Source: Gillisella terrae (GTDB lineage: Bacteria; Pseudomonadota; Alphaproteobacteria; Rhizobiales; Rhizobiaceae). From it: 64,000 bases of DNA. The translations under genes and the position numbers were made by a program. Positions 35,110-43,362 of this stretch are shown here, one piece after another (within the stretch, counting starts at the first letter, position 1; each line of letters opens with the position of its first letter). The notes beneath the pieces are model-generated. The model did not search any database and was not told the DNA's origin. It saw only the letters and a list, made by a program, of their open reading frames with translations. Location: contig NZ_SSOA01000012.1 of NCBI RefSeq assembly GCF_004801395.1, positions 62,001-126,000 of the forward strand, given 5' to 3'.

Positions 35110-36027
35110 ATGATTGTTCGTGATCGCCCAACCCTGTTCACTCTGTTTTTCACATTGCGCGGCTCGATTTTGCCCAACATCCTGCCGCAGCTGGTTTTGG
35201 TTGCGGTGCTGTCGTCGCTGGTGGTCTTTGGCCATCATGCCTATCCCGGCATTGTGCCCAGTTTCAGCGGCGCTCCCATTGCCATTATGGGGGTGACGAT
35301 TTCGCTGTTTCTCGGCTTTCGCAACAACGCCTGTTATGACCGCTGGTGGGAAGGGCGCAAATTATGGGGGCAGATGCTGGTGTCTGCCAGAAGTCTGGCC
35401 CGCCAGACGCTTGTGCTGGATGTGCGAGGGCAGGCGGCCGCACGGCATCGCATTTTATCCCTGATCATTGCTTTCGGCTTTGCCATGGTGCGGCACCTGC
35501 GCCCGCAAGCTGCCTCAAACGCTGGCTTGAGCCGCTTGAATGCGCAGGATATTGCTGAGCTGCAAGCCAGCCGCAACGGGCCGGATCTGCTGTTGCGCAA
35601 GGTCTCAGTTGAGCTTGCCACGCTTCAGCAGCAGGGCCATTTGAGCGATGTGGATTTTGCCACGCTGGATCGCAGCCTGTCGGAACTGGCGGGCGTGCAG
35701 GGGGCCTGTGAGCGTATTCGCAACACGCCGGTGCCCTTTGCCTATTCCTTGCTGTTGCACCGTACGGCGCATATTTTCTGTTTCATTCTGCCGTTTGGGT
35801 TTGATGATGTGCTGGGCTGGTTCACGCCGCTGGCCAGCGCCATTATGGCCTATACATTTTTCGGCCTCGATGCCTTGGGGGATGAACTGGAAGAACCTTT
35901 CGGCATGCAGCCCAACAATTTGCCCATTGATGCGATGGCGCGCACCATCGAGATCAATTTGCTGGAAGCGCTGGGCGAGCGCGATTTGCCACCAACCCCT
36001 CAGCCGCAGGGTTTTGTGCTGATGTAA
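35110..36027 (+). CDS. Bestrophin-like (UPF0187) membrane channel protein
   Basis: This 305-residue polytopic protein is in the bacterial bestrophin family, whose studied members are pentameric ion channels. Visible blocks are LGFRNNACYDRWWEGRKLWG (about residues 74-93), typical of the family, IRNTPVPFAYSLLLHRTAHI (about 206-225) and GLDALGDELEEPFG (about 257-270). There are four hydrophobic regions. Ion selectivity cannot be read from sequence. It is 106 bp downstream of the DUF2798 gene and could share its promoter. Confidence 0.9.
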   Translation: MIVRDRPTLFTLFFTLRGSILPNILPQLVLVAVLSSLVVFGHHAYPGIVPSFSGAPIAIMGVTISLFLGFRNNACYDRWWEGRKLWGQMLVSARSLARQTLVLDVRGQAAARHRILSLIIAFGFAMVRHLRPQAASNAGLSRLNAQDIAELQASRNGPDLLLRKVSVELATLQQQGHLSDVDFATLDRSLSELAGVQGACERIRNTPVPFAYSLLLHRTAHIFCFILPFGFDDVLGWFTPLASAIMAYTFFGLDALGDELEEPFGMQPNNLPIDAMARTIEINLLEALGERDLPPTPQPQGFVLM

Positions 36028-36107
36028 TGGGTTTCAATTGAAAGTGTCTTGACGACAGACGAAATTGAGCGCTTTGGCTTGCGTAATTCTCCTGTTTGAG
36101 TGATCCC

Positions 36108-36848
36108 ATGCGTGTTCTTGATCTTCTGTTTGCCGGTGCAGCTTGCTTTTGTCTTGCCAGCCCGGCCTTTGCTGCCCCTGATGGTCTGGTGGAGCCAAAA
36201 CTGCATGTGGTGCCATCCAAAAGCGGGCCTGTCCATGTCGCGGTGACGCTGGATGCCTGTATGGGCAAAACCGATATGCGTATTCTCTCGACGCTTTTGG
36301 ATGAAAATATCAAGGCGACGATTTTTGTCACCGGCCGCTGGATCAAAACCAACCCGCAAGCCGTGGCTGTGCTGAAAAGCAGGCCAGATCTGTTCGAGGT
36401 GGAAAACCACGGCGAAAACCACATTCCGGCGGTGGATTTTCCCACCAAGGTCTATGGTATTCCCGCTGCCGGATCGCCGGAAGCGGTGGCCAAAGAGGTC
36501 AATGGCGGCGCACAAGCCATGATCGCGGCGGGCTTTCCCGCCCCGCGCTGGTATCGCGATGCCACCGCCAAATATTCTCCCTCGGCCATCACCCAGATCA
36601 AGGCCATGGGCTATCAGATCGGCGGCTTTTCCATCAACGGTGATTCCGGCTCGCTTTTGGGCGCAAAACAGACCGAACAGCAATTTGCCCACGCCAAAAA
36701 CGGCGACGTGCTGATTGCCCACATCAACCAACCCACCCACGCCGCAGGCGAAGGCGTGGCCGCCGGGCTCAAGGCACTCAAAGCCCGCGGCGTGGTGTTT
36801 GTGCATCTGGATGGAGCGGTGAAGGCCAAGGCGGCGGTGGTGAATTAA
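36108..36848 (+). CDS. Secreted polysaccharide-deacetylase-like (NodB homology) protein
   Basis: This 246-residue exported protein has a signal peptide to about residue 22 (AFA-AP). NodB motif 1 reads VTLDACMGKTD, so the usual Asp-Asp pair is Asp-Ala. Motif 2 is intact (ENHGENH, the metal HxxxH), and WYRDATAKYS stands for motif 3. The second Asp normally helps position the metal while the first is the base, so activity may be retained; this LDACxG form seems to be a subfamily feature. It may act on peptidoglycan or surface glycans. ATG 36108 is chosen because it begins the signal peptide. Confidence 0.8.
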   Translation: MRVLDLLFAGAACFCLASPAFAAPDGLVEPKLHVVPSKSGPVHVAVTLDACMGKTDMRILSTLLDENIKATIFVTGRWIKTNPQAVAVLKSRPDLFEVENHGENHIPAVDFPTKVYGIPAAGSPEAVAKEVNGGAQAMIAAGFPAPRWYRDATAKYSPSAITQIKAMGYQIGGFSINGDSGSLLGAKQTEQQFAHAKNGDVLIAHINQPTHAAGEGVAAGLKALKARGVVFVHLDGAVKAKAAVVN

Positions 36849-36857
36849 GGGTTTGTC

Positions 36858-37086
36858 TGGCTCAATCTCACAGTACGTGATGCAAAAAGAAAGACCCCTC
36901 CCCACCCTCCCCACAAGGGGGAGGGAGTCTGTTGCATCCTGTGCAAACCTATGATTTCTCACCAAAAATCATTCAAAAGTACACCTTGAGCGACGTATTC
37001 GAGGCGCTCCCTCCCCCTTGTGGGGAGGGTTGGGGAGGGGTTACTCAAGCTCATAAATCTTTGTGTCGTGTACCATGAGATTGATC
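36858..37086. mobile_element. MITE-like repeat, type C core, both ends present
   Basis: Left end CTCAATCTCACAGTACGTGA (36861-36880) and right end GTCGTGTACCATGAGATTGA (37064-37083) are inverted copies. The core has facing arms CCCCACAAGGGGGAGGGAGT (36910-36929) and CTCCCTCCCCCTTGTGGGGA (37007-37026), and an inner CACCAAAAATCATTCAAAAG shared with 43.69 kb. It lies between convergent genes and could act as a bidirectional terminator. Confidence 0.75.
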
Positions 37087-37096
37087 CTCCGCGACT

Positions 37097-38056
37097 TTAA
37101 GCAGCCATCAGCGTCAGCCCAATCCCCCAAGGGTCGTTGAGTTTCACACCTTCGGATGTCTTCGTGGTCGGAATTTCCAACTCTTCCAGCGTTGCCAAAG
37201 CCTTGGTGAGCACGGCCGGATCATTATAGGTTAGCGAATAGCCCGAAAGCCCGGTCATGGCCCCTTGGCGCGCCGTGGCACCCCGGCTGTTCCAGATATT
37301 GGCGGCGACATGGTGGTGGTATTGGCCGGAGGCGAAGAAGCTGGCACCGGGGTAGGTGGCCATTTTCTTCAGGCCCAGCACGCCTTCATAGAAGCGGTCA
37401 GCCTCCGCCACATTGCCCACCTGCAGATGGATATGGCCCACGGCCGAGCCTTCCGGCATGCCATCCCATTCGGGGTTTGCGGCCACGCTGTTGTAAAGCT
37501 CTTGCAGGTTCAAGCGCTCGGTTGCCATCTCGACTGTGCCATCGGCATGATAGGTCCATTCCATCGGGCTGCGGTCGCGATAGATTTCGATGCCGTTGCC
37601 TTCAGGGTCCGAAAGATAAATGGCCTCGCTGACCAGGTGGTCGGACGCGCCATCCAGTTGCACATTGTTTTGGGCGGCCTGATAAAGCCATTGCCCCAGC
37701 GCCTTGCGGCTTGGCAGCAAAAAGGCGTTGTGAAACAGGCCTGCCGCATTGCGTGGTGCCCGTTGCGCGTCCGAGCGGGTGGTGAGGGTCAATAGCGGAG
37801 TGCTGGTGGTGCCCAACACAGCACCACTTGCGCTTTTATCCAGCACGCTCAAACCCAGCATCGTCTGGTAAAAGCGCGATGTCATGTCCAAATCCTTCAC
37901 CACCAGATGGGACTGGCCAACATGCAAGGGGCGGGTGAGGGCGAAGCTTTCTTGCTTTGTGGCAGTCATGGGCTTTTCTCCGGCGATAGCGCGACTTGTG
38001 AAGAGGCTGGATGCGGCAACACAGGCGGTTGCAGTGAGCATGTCGCGGCGATCCAT
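37097..38056 (-). CDS. VOC-family (CatE/YfiE-like) dioxygenase-type protein
   Basis: This 319-residue protein has two tandem vicinal-oxygen-chelate units: GQSHLVVKDLDMTSRFY and SDPEGNGIEIYRDR in the first, and GHIHLQVGNVAEADRFYEGV with YHHHVAANIW in the second. Layout resembles Bacillus CatE-type catechol 2,3-dioxygenases; whether it is catalytic is uncertain. ATG 38056 has GGAG six bases upstream; the N-terminus MDRRDMLTATACVAASSLF looks like a Tat-type or Sec signal, unusual for this family, so export is possible. It is divergent from the stress-protein gene at 38261. Confidence 0.82.
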   Translation of the reverse strand: MDRRDMLTATACVAASSLFTSRAIAGEKPMTATKQESFALTRPLHVGQSHLVVKDLDMTSRFYQTMLGLSVLDKSASGAVLGTTSTPLLTLTTRSDAQRAPRNAAGLFHNAFLLPSRKALGQWLYQAAQNNVQLDGASDHLVSEAIYLSDPEGNGIEIYRDRSPMEWTYHADGTVEMATERLNLQELYNSVAANPEWDGMPEGSAVGHIHLQVGNVAEADRFYEGVLGLKKMATYPGASFFASGQYHHHVAANIWNSRGATARQGAMTGLSGYSLTYNDPAVLTKALATLEELEIPTTKTSEGVKLNDPWGIGLTLMAA

Positions 38057-38260
38057 TCTTGTCTCCAATTCGGTGATTGTCTGCCCATAACTGTAGGTGG
38101 TGTTCATTGTTTAATAAAGATGGAATTTTGGCGATGAATTGTTCGGCAATAATGAACGAATGAGAATTGATCCTAATCAAAGTGCGTAGAACACAACGGG
38201 CGCATAGTCCGCTTACAGACCTGCAAAAAGCGGGCCGTAACACACCTGAGGAGAGGTCGC

Positions 38261-38671
38261 ATGTTTAAAACAATCATCGTACCGGTTGAATGCGGACAAT
38301 TGGACAAGGGCGAGCGCGCACTGAAAAAAGCAGTCTCTCTTTTGGATGATGGCGGGCAGATTGTTCTGGTCACTGTGGTTGAGCAGATACCAACCTATCT
38401 TGCCGTTGATATTCCACACGGCATTATGGAAAGCGCCATTGAAGACGGCAGGGTCAAACTGGCAGCCTTGCGCGACAAGCTGGGCCTTGCTGCCGAGGTT
38501 GAATTGCGCATCGGCTCACCCGCCCATGAGATTTTGGCGGCTGCCAATGAGCGCCACGCCGACCTCATCATTGTCGCGTCGCATCTGCCCGATTTCTCCA
38601 ACTATCTGATTGGCGCAACCGCAGATCGCGTGGTTCGTCACGCAAAATGCTCGGTGCTGGTGGATCGTTGA
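38261..38671 (+). CDS. Universal stress protein (UspA family)
   Basis: This 136-residue single-domain protein starts MFKTIIVPVECGQLDKGERA and ends with the nucleotide-loop region GATADRVVRHAKCSVLVDR. The UspA ATP-binding pattern G-2x-G-9x-G-S/T is only partly recognisable (GATADRVV), so nucleotide binding is uncertain. AGGAGAGG lies upstream of the start. Its stop overlaps the following zinc-finger gene (TGATG), indicating translational coupling. Confidence 0.9.
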   Translation: MFKTIIVPVECGQLDKGERALKKAVSLLDDGGQIVLVTVVEQIPTYLAVDIPHGIMESAIEDGRVKLAALRDKLGLAAEVELRIGSPAHEILAAANERHADLIIVASHLPDFSNYLIGATADRVVRHAKCSVLVDR

Positions 38672-38994
38672 TGGCCATGGACACCAGCGGCTACTATCAG
38701 ACGCTTCTAAAGCGCCGCGCGGAACTCATCAGGCGACTTGGCAAAATTGACCATGATCTTCATGAGCTGCGCAGTCCCGATATGGAAGAGCAGGCGGTCG
38801 AGGCCGAAAATGACGAGGTGCTGGAGGGGCTTGGTCATGCTGGCGAGACAGAATTGAAGGGCATCGACGCGGCAATTGAGCGCATTAATAACGGCACCTA
38901 TGGCCTCTGCGTCTCCTGTGGCACGCCCATCGCGCCAGAGCGGCTTGCCCTGTTGCCTGCTACGCCCTTTTGTCAGGATTGTGCTCGCCATTAG
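38671..38994 (+). CDS. DksA/TraR-type zinc-finger protein
   Basis: This 107-residue protein starts at ATG 38671 (MAMDTSGYYQTLLKR), overlapping the usp stop codon. A long helical hairpin is followed by the four-cysteine zinc finger CVSC...CQDC (about residues 81-105; GLCVSCGTPI). It is shorter than DksA (about 150) and has an acidic stretch (EEQAVEAENDEV) rather than the DxxDxA tip of DksA, so RNA-polymerase secondary-channel action is possible but unproven. Coupling to a Usp gene suggests a general-stress role. Confidence 0.87.
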   Translation: MAMDTSGYYQTLLKRRAELIRRLGKIDHDLHELRSPDMEEQAVEAENDEVLEGLGHAGETELKGIDAAIERINNGTYGLCVSCGTPIAPERLALLPATPFCQDCARH

Positions 38995-39003
38995 CGCTGT
39001 CGA

Positions 39004-39123
39004 GTTCAAATTGAACCACAGTGCGGGACACAAAGTTTTAGAGCTTGAGTAACCTCTCCCCAACCTCCCCCTTGTGGGCAGGGTGGGGAGGGGCCTTTCT
39101 TTTTGCGTTGTGGACTGTGCTCC
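39004..39123. mobile_element. MITE-like repeat, short copy
   Basis: Left end GTTCAAATTGAACCACAGTG (39004-39023) and right end CGTTGTGGACTGTG (39106-39119) are inverted relatives of the ends at 2.09/2.34 kb. The core is a single CTCCCCAACCTCCCCCTTGT arm. It follows the DksA-like gene by 10 bp. Confidence 0.6.
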
Positions 39124-39296
39124 ATGCTGGATCGGGCAGACAACCGCGCGTCATTTCAAAAGGGTTGCTGTGGAAAACAGGCGGATCAAAGCCATAGCCC
39201 AGCCGTTACGCGCTTCTCACATTTGGTTTATTTCAATTTTTTGCGACAATGTGGTCCTAATGTGAAGATATTTCTAGTCTTTTTCGGAGATCCCCC

Positions 39297-39842
39297 GTGA
39301 CGCTCAACCATGCCCAAACCGCTTACCGATACCGACGTTCGCAACGAATCATGCATTGGACCATGGCCTTGATCATCATTTGCGCCTTGGGATTGGGTCT
39401 TTATTGCTCCTATTTGACCCGAGGCTCGCCTGAGCGGCAATTTTTGCTCGAAATCCACAAATCACTGGGCATGACAGCAATGGTGCTGATTGTTTTGCGC
39501 ATTCCGCTTCGGGCCGTCTATGGCGAGCCCAAGTGGCAGGCAACGCCTTCCACGCCGGTGCGGATCGGCGCGCATGCGGCGCATATGGTGCTTTATGCGC
39601 TGATGGTGCTGATGCCCTTGAGCGGCTATATCACCTCCGCCTCTGCCGGGCGCTCTCTTCCATGGTTCTGGCTGTTTCAATGGCCAAATCTGATGCCGGC
39701 CGATCGCGCTTTGGGACGTTTGGCCTCAACAATACATGAATATGGTGCCTATGCCTTTTTCGCCATTTTGGGGCTGCATCTGGCGGCTGTCGCCTGGCAT
39801 CGTCTGATCAAAAAGGACGAAGTTCTGTCGCGCATGACATGA
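39297..39842 (+). CDS. Cytochrome b561-family membrane protein
   Basis: This 181-residue protein has four hydrophobic helices and paired histidines for haem b: RSQRIMHWTMALII (His about 20), LEIHKSLGM (about 54), AAHMVLYALMVLMPLSGY (about 94) and FFAILGLHLAAVAWHRLIKKD (about 160-167). Homologues such as CybB move electrons between quinone and periplasmic acceptors or superoxide. It starts at GTG 39297 behind GGAG. It is monocistronic. Confidence 0.92.
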   Translation: MTLNHAQTAYRYRRSQRIMHWTMALIIICALGLGLYCSYLTRGSPERQFLLEIHKSLGMTAMVLIVLRIPLRAVYGEPKWQATPSTPVRIGAHAAHMVLYALMVLMPLSGYITSASAGRSLPWFWLFQWPNLMPADRALGRLASTIHEYGAYAFFAILGLHLAAVAWHRLIKKDEVLSRMT

Positions 39843-40043
39843 TGCAACGCGAAATAAATGGCCTGACCCATTGGCAATGTGTGCTTTTGCCTTCAGATTG
39901 TCTTCGTTGCTGATGATTGTCATCAGCAACGTTTAAAAATCGAAGACGCGCTCGGCCCCAGACTCAAACCCAGAGACTCAAACATTGAGAGTCAACGAGG
40001 CTTATCTATCGCGATATGCGCAAAAACATGGATGGCAAACAGC

Positions 40044-40697
40044 ATGAGCGATGAATTTCGCTTTGGACGAAAATATGATGTGCCGGAGTTGATTGCCGAT
40101 GGCGTTGTCCATGGCGTCGGCGTTGTTTTTGCGCTGATTGGCGTGACTGCGCTGATCTTCTATGCCACCGTCTTCACCAGCTTTGGGGCCATCGCTGCCA
40201 GCTGGATCTATGGCATTGGCCTGATTTTGGTGATGGGCTGCTCCTTCACCTATAATATGTGGCCGCGATCGAGGTTCAAATCCTACCTGCGCAGGCTCGA
40301 CCATTCGGCGATTTTTGTGCTGATTGCCGCCACCTATACGCCATTTTTGCAGCGCGGCTCGGATGATCCATGGATTGTGCTGCTGCTGGTTGGCATCTGG
40401 GCAACGGCGATTTTGGGCGTCTTTCTCAAATGCCGCTATCCGGGGCGCTATGATCGCCTGGCGATTTTGCTCTATCTGGCCATGGGCTGGAGCGGGCTTT
40501 TGGCGTTTCAGCCGCTCTCGGCGCGTCTGCCTGCGGTGACCATGGATCTGATTGTGATTGGCGGCGTGCTCTATTCGGCAGGGGTTATCTTTCACATTTG
40601 GGAGAAGTTACGCTTCCAAAATGCCATCTGGCATGGTTTTGTCGTGGTGGCCGCAGCCGTGCATTATTCGGCGGTGGTCACTGCGATCAGCCTGTAA
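40044..40697 (+). CDS. Haemolysin III / PAQR-family membrane protein
   Basis: This 217-residue protein has seven hydrophobic helices and the conserved residues of the HlyIII/YqfA-TrhA family: ADGVVHGVGVVFALIG (Ser/Asp-His region, about residues 17-32), RRLDHSAIFVLIAATYTPF (about 85-103) and IWHGFVVVAAAVHYSAV (about 195-211) with the metal-site histidines. Proposed roles include membrane-lipid homeostasis; haemolysis is not implied. ATG 40044 is chosen for length; an ATG four codons earlier is possible. Confidence 0.9.
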   Translation: MSDEFRFGRKYDVPELIADGVVHGVGVVFALIGVTALIFYATVFTSFGAIAASWIYGIGLILVMGCSFTYNMWPRSRFKSYLRRLDHSAIFVLIAATYTPFLQRGSDDPWIVLLLVGIWATAILGVFLKCRYPGRYDRLAILLYLAMGWSGLLAFQPLSARLPAVTMDLIVIGGVLYSAGVIFHIWEKLRFQNAIWHGFVVVAAAVHYSAVVTAISL

Positions 40698-40729
40698 TCT
40701 TGCGAGAGCCTATCCGGGTGAGATTGAAC

Positions 40730-40826
40730 CAGACAGATTCTTGATTGCTTTGTTTTCGTTTGTCTTTTCAGGAAAACCGGTTCACACTTTTCCCTGAAAA
40801 ACTCTAAAAATGACAAACTCTAGAAA
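40730..40826. repeat. Tail-type repeat upstream of acetyltransferase
   Basis: GAGATTGAACCAGACAGATT matches the terminal repeat of the MITE-like family, then CTTTGTTTTCGTTTGTC and CAGGAAAACCGGTTCACACT / TTTCCCTGAAAAACTCT follow, the same order as at 2.36-2.44 kb. It ends 11 bp before the next start codon, so it may carry or disturb that gene's promoter. Confidence 0.7.
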
Positions 40827-40836
40827 TGGATTTTTC

Positions 40837-41349
40837 ATGACATCTTCTCCTGTTGTTCGCGATGCCCATGACGGCGACCTTGCCGCTATTTGCGATATCT
40901 ACAACCATGCTGTTGAGCATACCACCGCGATCTGGAATGATGTGCTGATTGATGTTGCCAACCGCAGCATTTGGCTGGAGCAGCGCCGTGCCCGTGGCTT
41001 TCCGGTGCTGGTTGCCGAGGTGGATGGCAAGGTGGCGGGCTATGCCTCCTATGGTGATTGGCGGGCCTTTGATGGCTATCGCCACACGGTGGAGCATTCA
41101 GTCTATGTTGATAAGGACTGCCGGGGGGCGGGCCTTGGGAAAATATTGATGCAGGCTTTGATTGAGCGCGCCAAAGCGGGCAATGTTCATGTGATGATTG
41201 CCGCAATCGAGGCCGGGAATGTGGCCTCCATTGCATTGCATGAAAAGCTGGGTTTTCGTTTGGTGGGTATTCACCGCGAAGTCGGCACCAAATTTGGCCG
41301 CTGGCTGGATCTGGCGGCCATGGAGTTGCGGATTGATAACTCTATTTAA
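40837..41349 (+). CDS. Phosphinothricin/methionine-sulfone-type GNAT acetyltransferase
   Basis: This 170-residue enzyme has the Pat/MddA blocks: VRDAHDGDLAAICDIYNHAV (start), GYASYGDWRAFDGYRHTVEH (about residues 68-87), SVYVDKDCRGAGLGKILMQA (acetyl-CoA loop) and GFRLVGIHREVGTKFGRWLD (near the end). Homologues N-acetylate phosphinothricin, methionine sulfoximine or methionine sulfone. ATG 40837 (MTSSPVVRD) is chosen by family alignment; no good Shine-Dalgarno is visible and a repeat abuts it. It converges on the GIN-like gene with a 7-bp gap. Confidence 0.9.
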   Translation: MTSSPVVRDAHDGDLAAICDIYNHAVEHTTAIWNDVLIDVANRSIWLEQRRARGFPVLVAEVDGKVAGYASYGDWRAFDGYRHTVEHSVYVDKDCRGAGLGKILMQALIERAKAGNVHVMIAAIEAGNVASIALHEKLGFRLVGIHREVGTKFGRWLDLAAMELRIDNSI

Positions 41350-41356
41350 AAAAGCT

Positions 41357-42094
41357 CTATTTAATTGTCGCCCGCACCATTTCGCCGCGAATGGTGACGG
41401 CGGGCTTTGCACCCGGCGTGTTGGGCAGGCTGCTATCAATAAACGAGGCTGTGGCTTCCACGACATAGCTGATCTGAGTTGGTACCAGAAAGCGTAAAGT
41501 GACATCCATCATCTTGCCGGAAAAGCTGATCGCCTCGCTGTGCATCACCGTTTCAAAAATAGCACTGGCGCGCAGCGCTGCCCCCGATACATCCAGCGTA
41601 TCAGCATGACCTGTGAGCGCAAAGTCACCGGCATCGGCATTGACCTGCACGGTGGAATAATCGCCCGACAGGGTCATGCGGGCGGCCTGCTGGCGGATGA
41701 TCACCGCCGAGCCGGGGCGCATATTGGCGGAAAGCTCAATGGTGCAATCGGACCAGTCGAAAAAGCGCGACAGGGCAGAGGTTTCCACCACCAGCGTGTC
41801 GCCCTCCACCTGCATGGTGCCATTTTGCGGGCAATCGCGCGCTGCCCAGCCAGAGTGCCACAGCGCGCCCCAGCCATCGCGTCGGCCAATCAGTTGCGCG
41901 GAAAACGGTTTGTCCTTTTGGGTGGAGATGCTGATCTGGCTCGCAGAGCCATTGACGCGCAATTTGGAAACGCCGGACAGATCGAGCGGCGGGCTTATGG
42001 TTTCGCCCCGGCCCCAGCGAGAGACGGCCCCATCCACGGCCGAGAGGGTGACAAGAGCGGCAAAAATGCCAAGAACAACAGTGCGCTTTTTCAT
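41357..42094 (-). CDS. GIN/DUF2807-like envelope protein
   Basis: This 245-residue protein begins MKKRTVVLGIFAALVTLSAV, a signal peptide or anchor; ATG 42094 has GGAG nine bases upstream. The rest is beta-strand-rich with stepwise repeats (LSGVSKLRVNGSASQISIST, VQVNADAGDFALTGHADTLD), resembling putative auto-transporter adhesin head (GIN) domains. Two Cys (RDCPQNG, SDCTIEL) lie in the first half. Function is unknown. It is divergent from a membrane-anchored AraC regulator across a region with a perfect 12-bp inverted repeat, suggesting regulation by that protein or a third factor. Confidence 0.65.
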   Translation of the reverse strand: MKKRTVVLGIFAALVTLSAVDGAVSRWGRGETISPPLDLSGVSKLRVNGSASQISISTQKDKPFSAQLIGRRDGWGALWHSGWAARDCPQNGTMQVEGDTLVVETSALSRFFDWSDCTIELSANMRPGSAVIIRQQAARMTLSGDYSTVQVNADAGDFALTGHADTLDVSGAALRASAIFETVMHSEAISFSGKMMDVTLRFLVPTQISYVVEATASFIDSSLPNTPGAKPAVTIRGEMVRATIK

Positions 42095-42151
42095 CAGGAT
42101 TGGCTCCAACGGGTTGTGATGAAGGAGCATTTGCGAATTTCGTCGCAATCT

Positions 42152-42177
42152 GCGACCTGTAACACGTTACAGGTCGC
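42152..42177. promoter_or_regulatory. 26-bp palindrome in the divergent promoter region
   Basis: GCGACCTGTAAC (42152-42163) and GTTACAGGTCGC (42166-42177) are perfect inverted repeats around a central AC. It lies 57 bp from the GIN-like start and 61 bp from the AraC start, an ideal site for a dimeric regulator of both genes. Confidence 0.7.
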
Positions 42178-42238
42178 CGCCAATCGCGATCCGGGGCATA
42201 AACCTATCCTCTTTCATCGTTTTGATTTCCGTGCGGCC

Positions 42239-43339
42239 ATGATTTTTGTTCCAGTCTCTTTTGTTGTAGCCCTGTTTCTCAGCAGTTTCTTCATCCGCAT
42301 GGCGCGTGACGATGCCGGTGGGCGCGCAGCGGCGCGCCCGTTTATGGTGCTTCTGGCCGTGATGACGGTGCAGTCTGTTGTTGTCGGCTTGCGCTGGGGC
42401 TATGGCATGGTGGGGTTGATGCCGCTGATGTCGGTGCTAGCCGCCAGCATTCCGCCGCTCAGCTTTCTGGCCTTTCGCAGCCTGACCCAGCAGGCGGCAG
42501 GCTATAGCGTGAGGGACTGGCCCCATGCCCTGCCGGTTTTGCTGTTGCTGGTTTTGAACGTGCTGTGGGGCGCGCCGATTGATGCGGCCCTCATTCTGAT
42601 TTTCATGGGTTATGGGGTGGCGCTGTTTTGGCTGGCGCGGCACGGACCGGATGGCTTGAGCGCTTCAAGATTGGATGGGGCCTTGCGCTCCTATCGCTCG
42701 TTGCAATTGATGGCGGCCTCGCTGATTGCATCCTCCTTGAGCGATATTTTCATCAGTCTTGATTTCAGCTTGGGCGATGGGCGGCACGTGCCCATGGTGG
42801 TCTCCGCCTTCATGACGGTGATTTTGATGCTGCTCGGCTTTGCGGCAACCCTTGCTGAGGCCGGATCGGCCCGCGATAATGATGATGACGGGAAAAATAG
42901 CGGTGCCGGTGAGAAAGCCGCCAAGCCGGACAGCGACACCGCAGGTGAGCGCAGCGCCACCGAGGACGATGCCCGCATTGCGCAGGCACTTGATGCACTG
43001 ATGCGTGATAAAGAACTCTATAAAGATGTGGAGCTCAACCTGAGCAAGCTGGCGCGGCGGCTGGGCCTGCCGGTTCGGTCGGTGTCCAATGCGGTCAATC
43101 GGGTGCATGGCATCAGTGTCTCGCAATATGTCAACAATTACCGGGTCTCTGCCGCCTGCCGACTTTTGGCCGACACCGACCAGCAGATCACCACCATTGT
43201 GTTTGAATCCGGCTTCATGACCAAATCCAATTTTAATCGCGAGTTTTTGCGCGTCACCGGCCAAAGCCCCAGCGCCTGGCGCCAGCATCACACATCAAGC
43301 AATCAATACAGCGCAAGCCAGGACCGGCAACAGGTATAA
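42239..43339 (+). CDS. Membrane-anchored AraC-family transcriptional regulator
   Basis: ATG 42239 (MIFVPVSFVVALFLSS) gives 366 residues; the frame is open for 700 bp further upstream, but that part is antisense to the divergent gene and unlikely to be coded. About six or seven hydrophobic helices (residues 1-205) form a membrane sensor. A charged low-complexity linker (DNDDDGKNSGAGEKAAKPDS, about 215-240) and a C-terminal two-helix-turn-helix AraC domain (about 255-355; LSKLARRLGLPVRSVSNAVN and ITTIVFESGFMTKSNFNREF) follow. Such regulators sense envelope or extracellular signals. The divergent GIN-like gene is the likely target. Confidence 0.88.
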   Translation: MIFVPVSFVVALFLSSFFIRMARDDAGGRAAARPFMVLLAVMTVQSVVVGLRWGYGMVGLMPLMSVLAASIPPLSFLAFRSLTQQAAGYSVRDWPHALPVLLLLVLNVLWGAPIDAALILIFMGYGVALFWLARHGPDGLSASRLDGALRSYRSLQLMAASLIASSLSDIFISLDFSLGDGRHVPMVVSAFMTVILMLLGFAATLAEAGSARDNDDDGKNSGAGEKAAKPDSDTAGERSATEDDARIAQALDALMRDKELYKDVELNLSKLARRLGLPVRSVSNAVNRVHGISVSQYVNNYRVSAACRLLADTDQQITTIVFESGFMTKSNFNREFLRVTGQSPSAWRQHHTSSNQYSASQDRQQV

Positions 43340-43340
43340 A

Positions 43341-43362
43341 AAAAGCCCGCCATAAGGCGGGC
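43341..43362 (-). terminator. Minus-strand intrinsic terminator with no known gene before it
   Basis: GCCCGCC (43345-43351) and GGCGGGC (43356-43362) around ATAA; on the minus strand a run of U residues follows (A-run 43338-43344). It overlaps the AraC stop codon and would not terminate that gene efficiently on the + strand. Confidence 0.65.

Noticed and set aside
41540-42238. Upstream extension of the AraC reading frame (699 bp)
   Set aside because: It is antisense to the GIN-like gene, has no hydrophobic or domain signal, and ATG 42239 starts a natural membrane segment.
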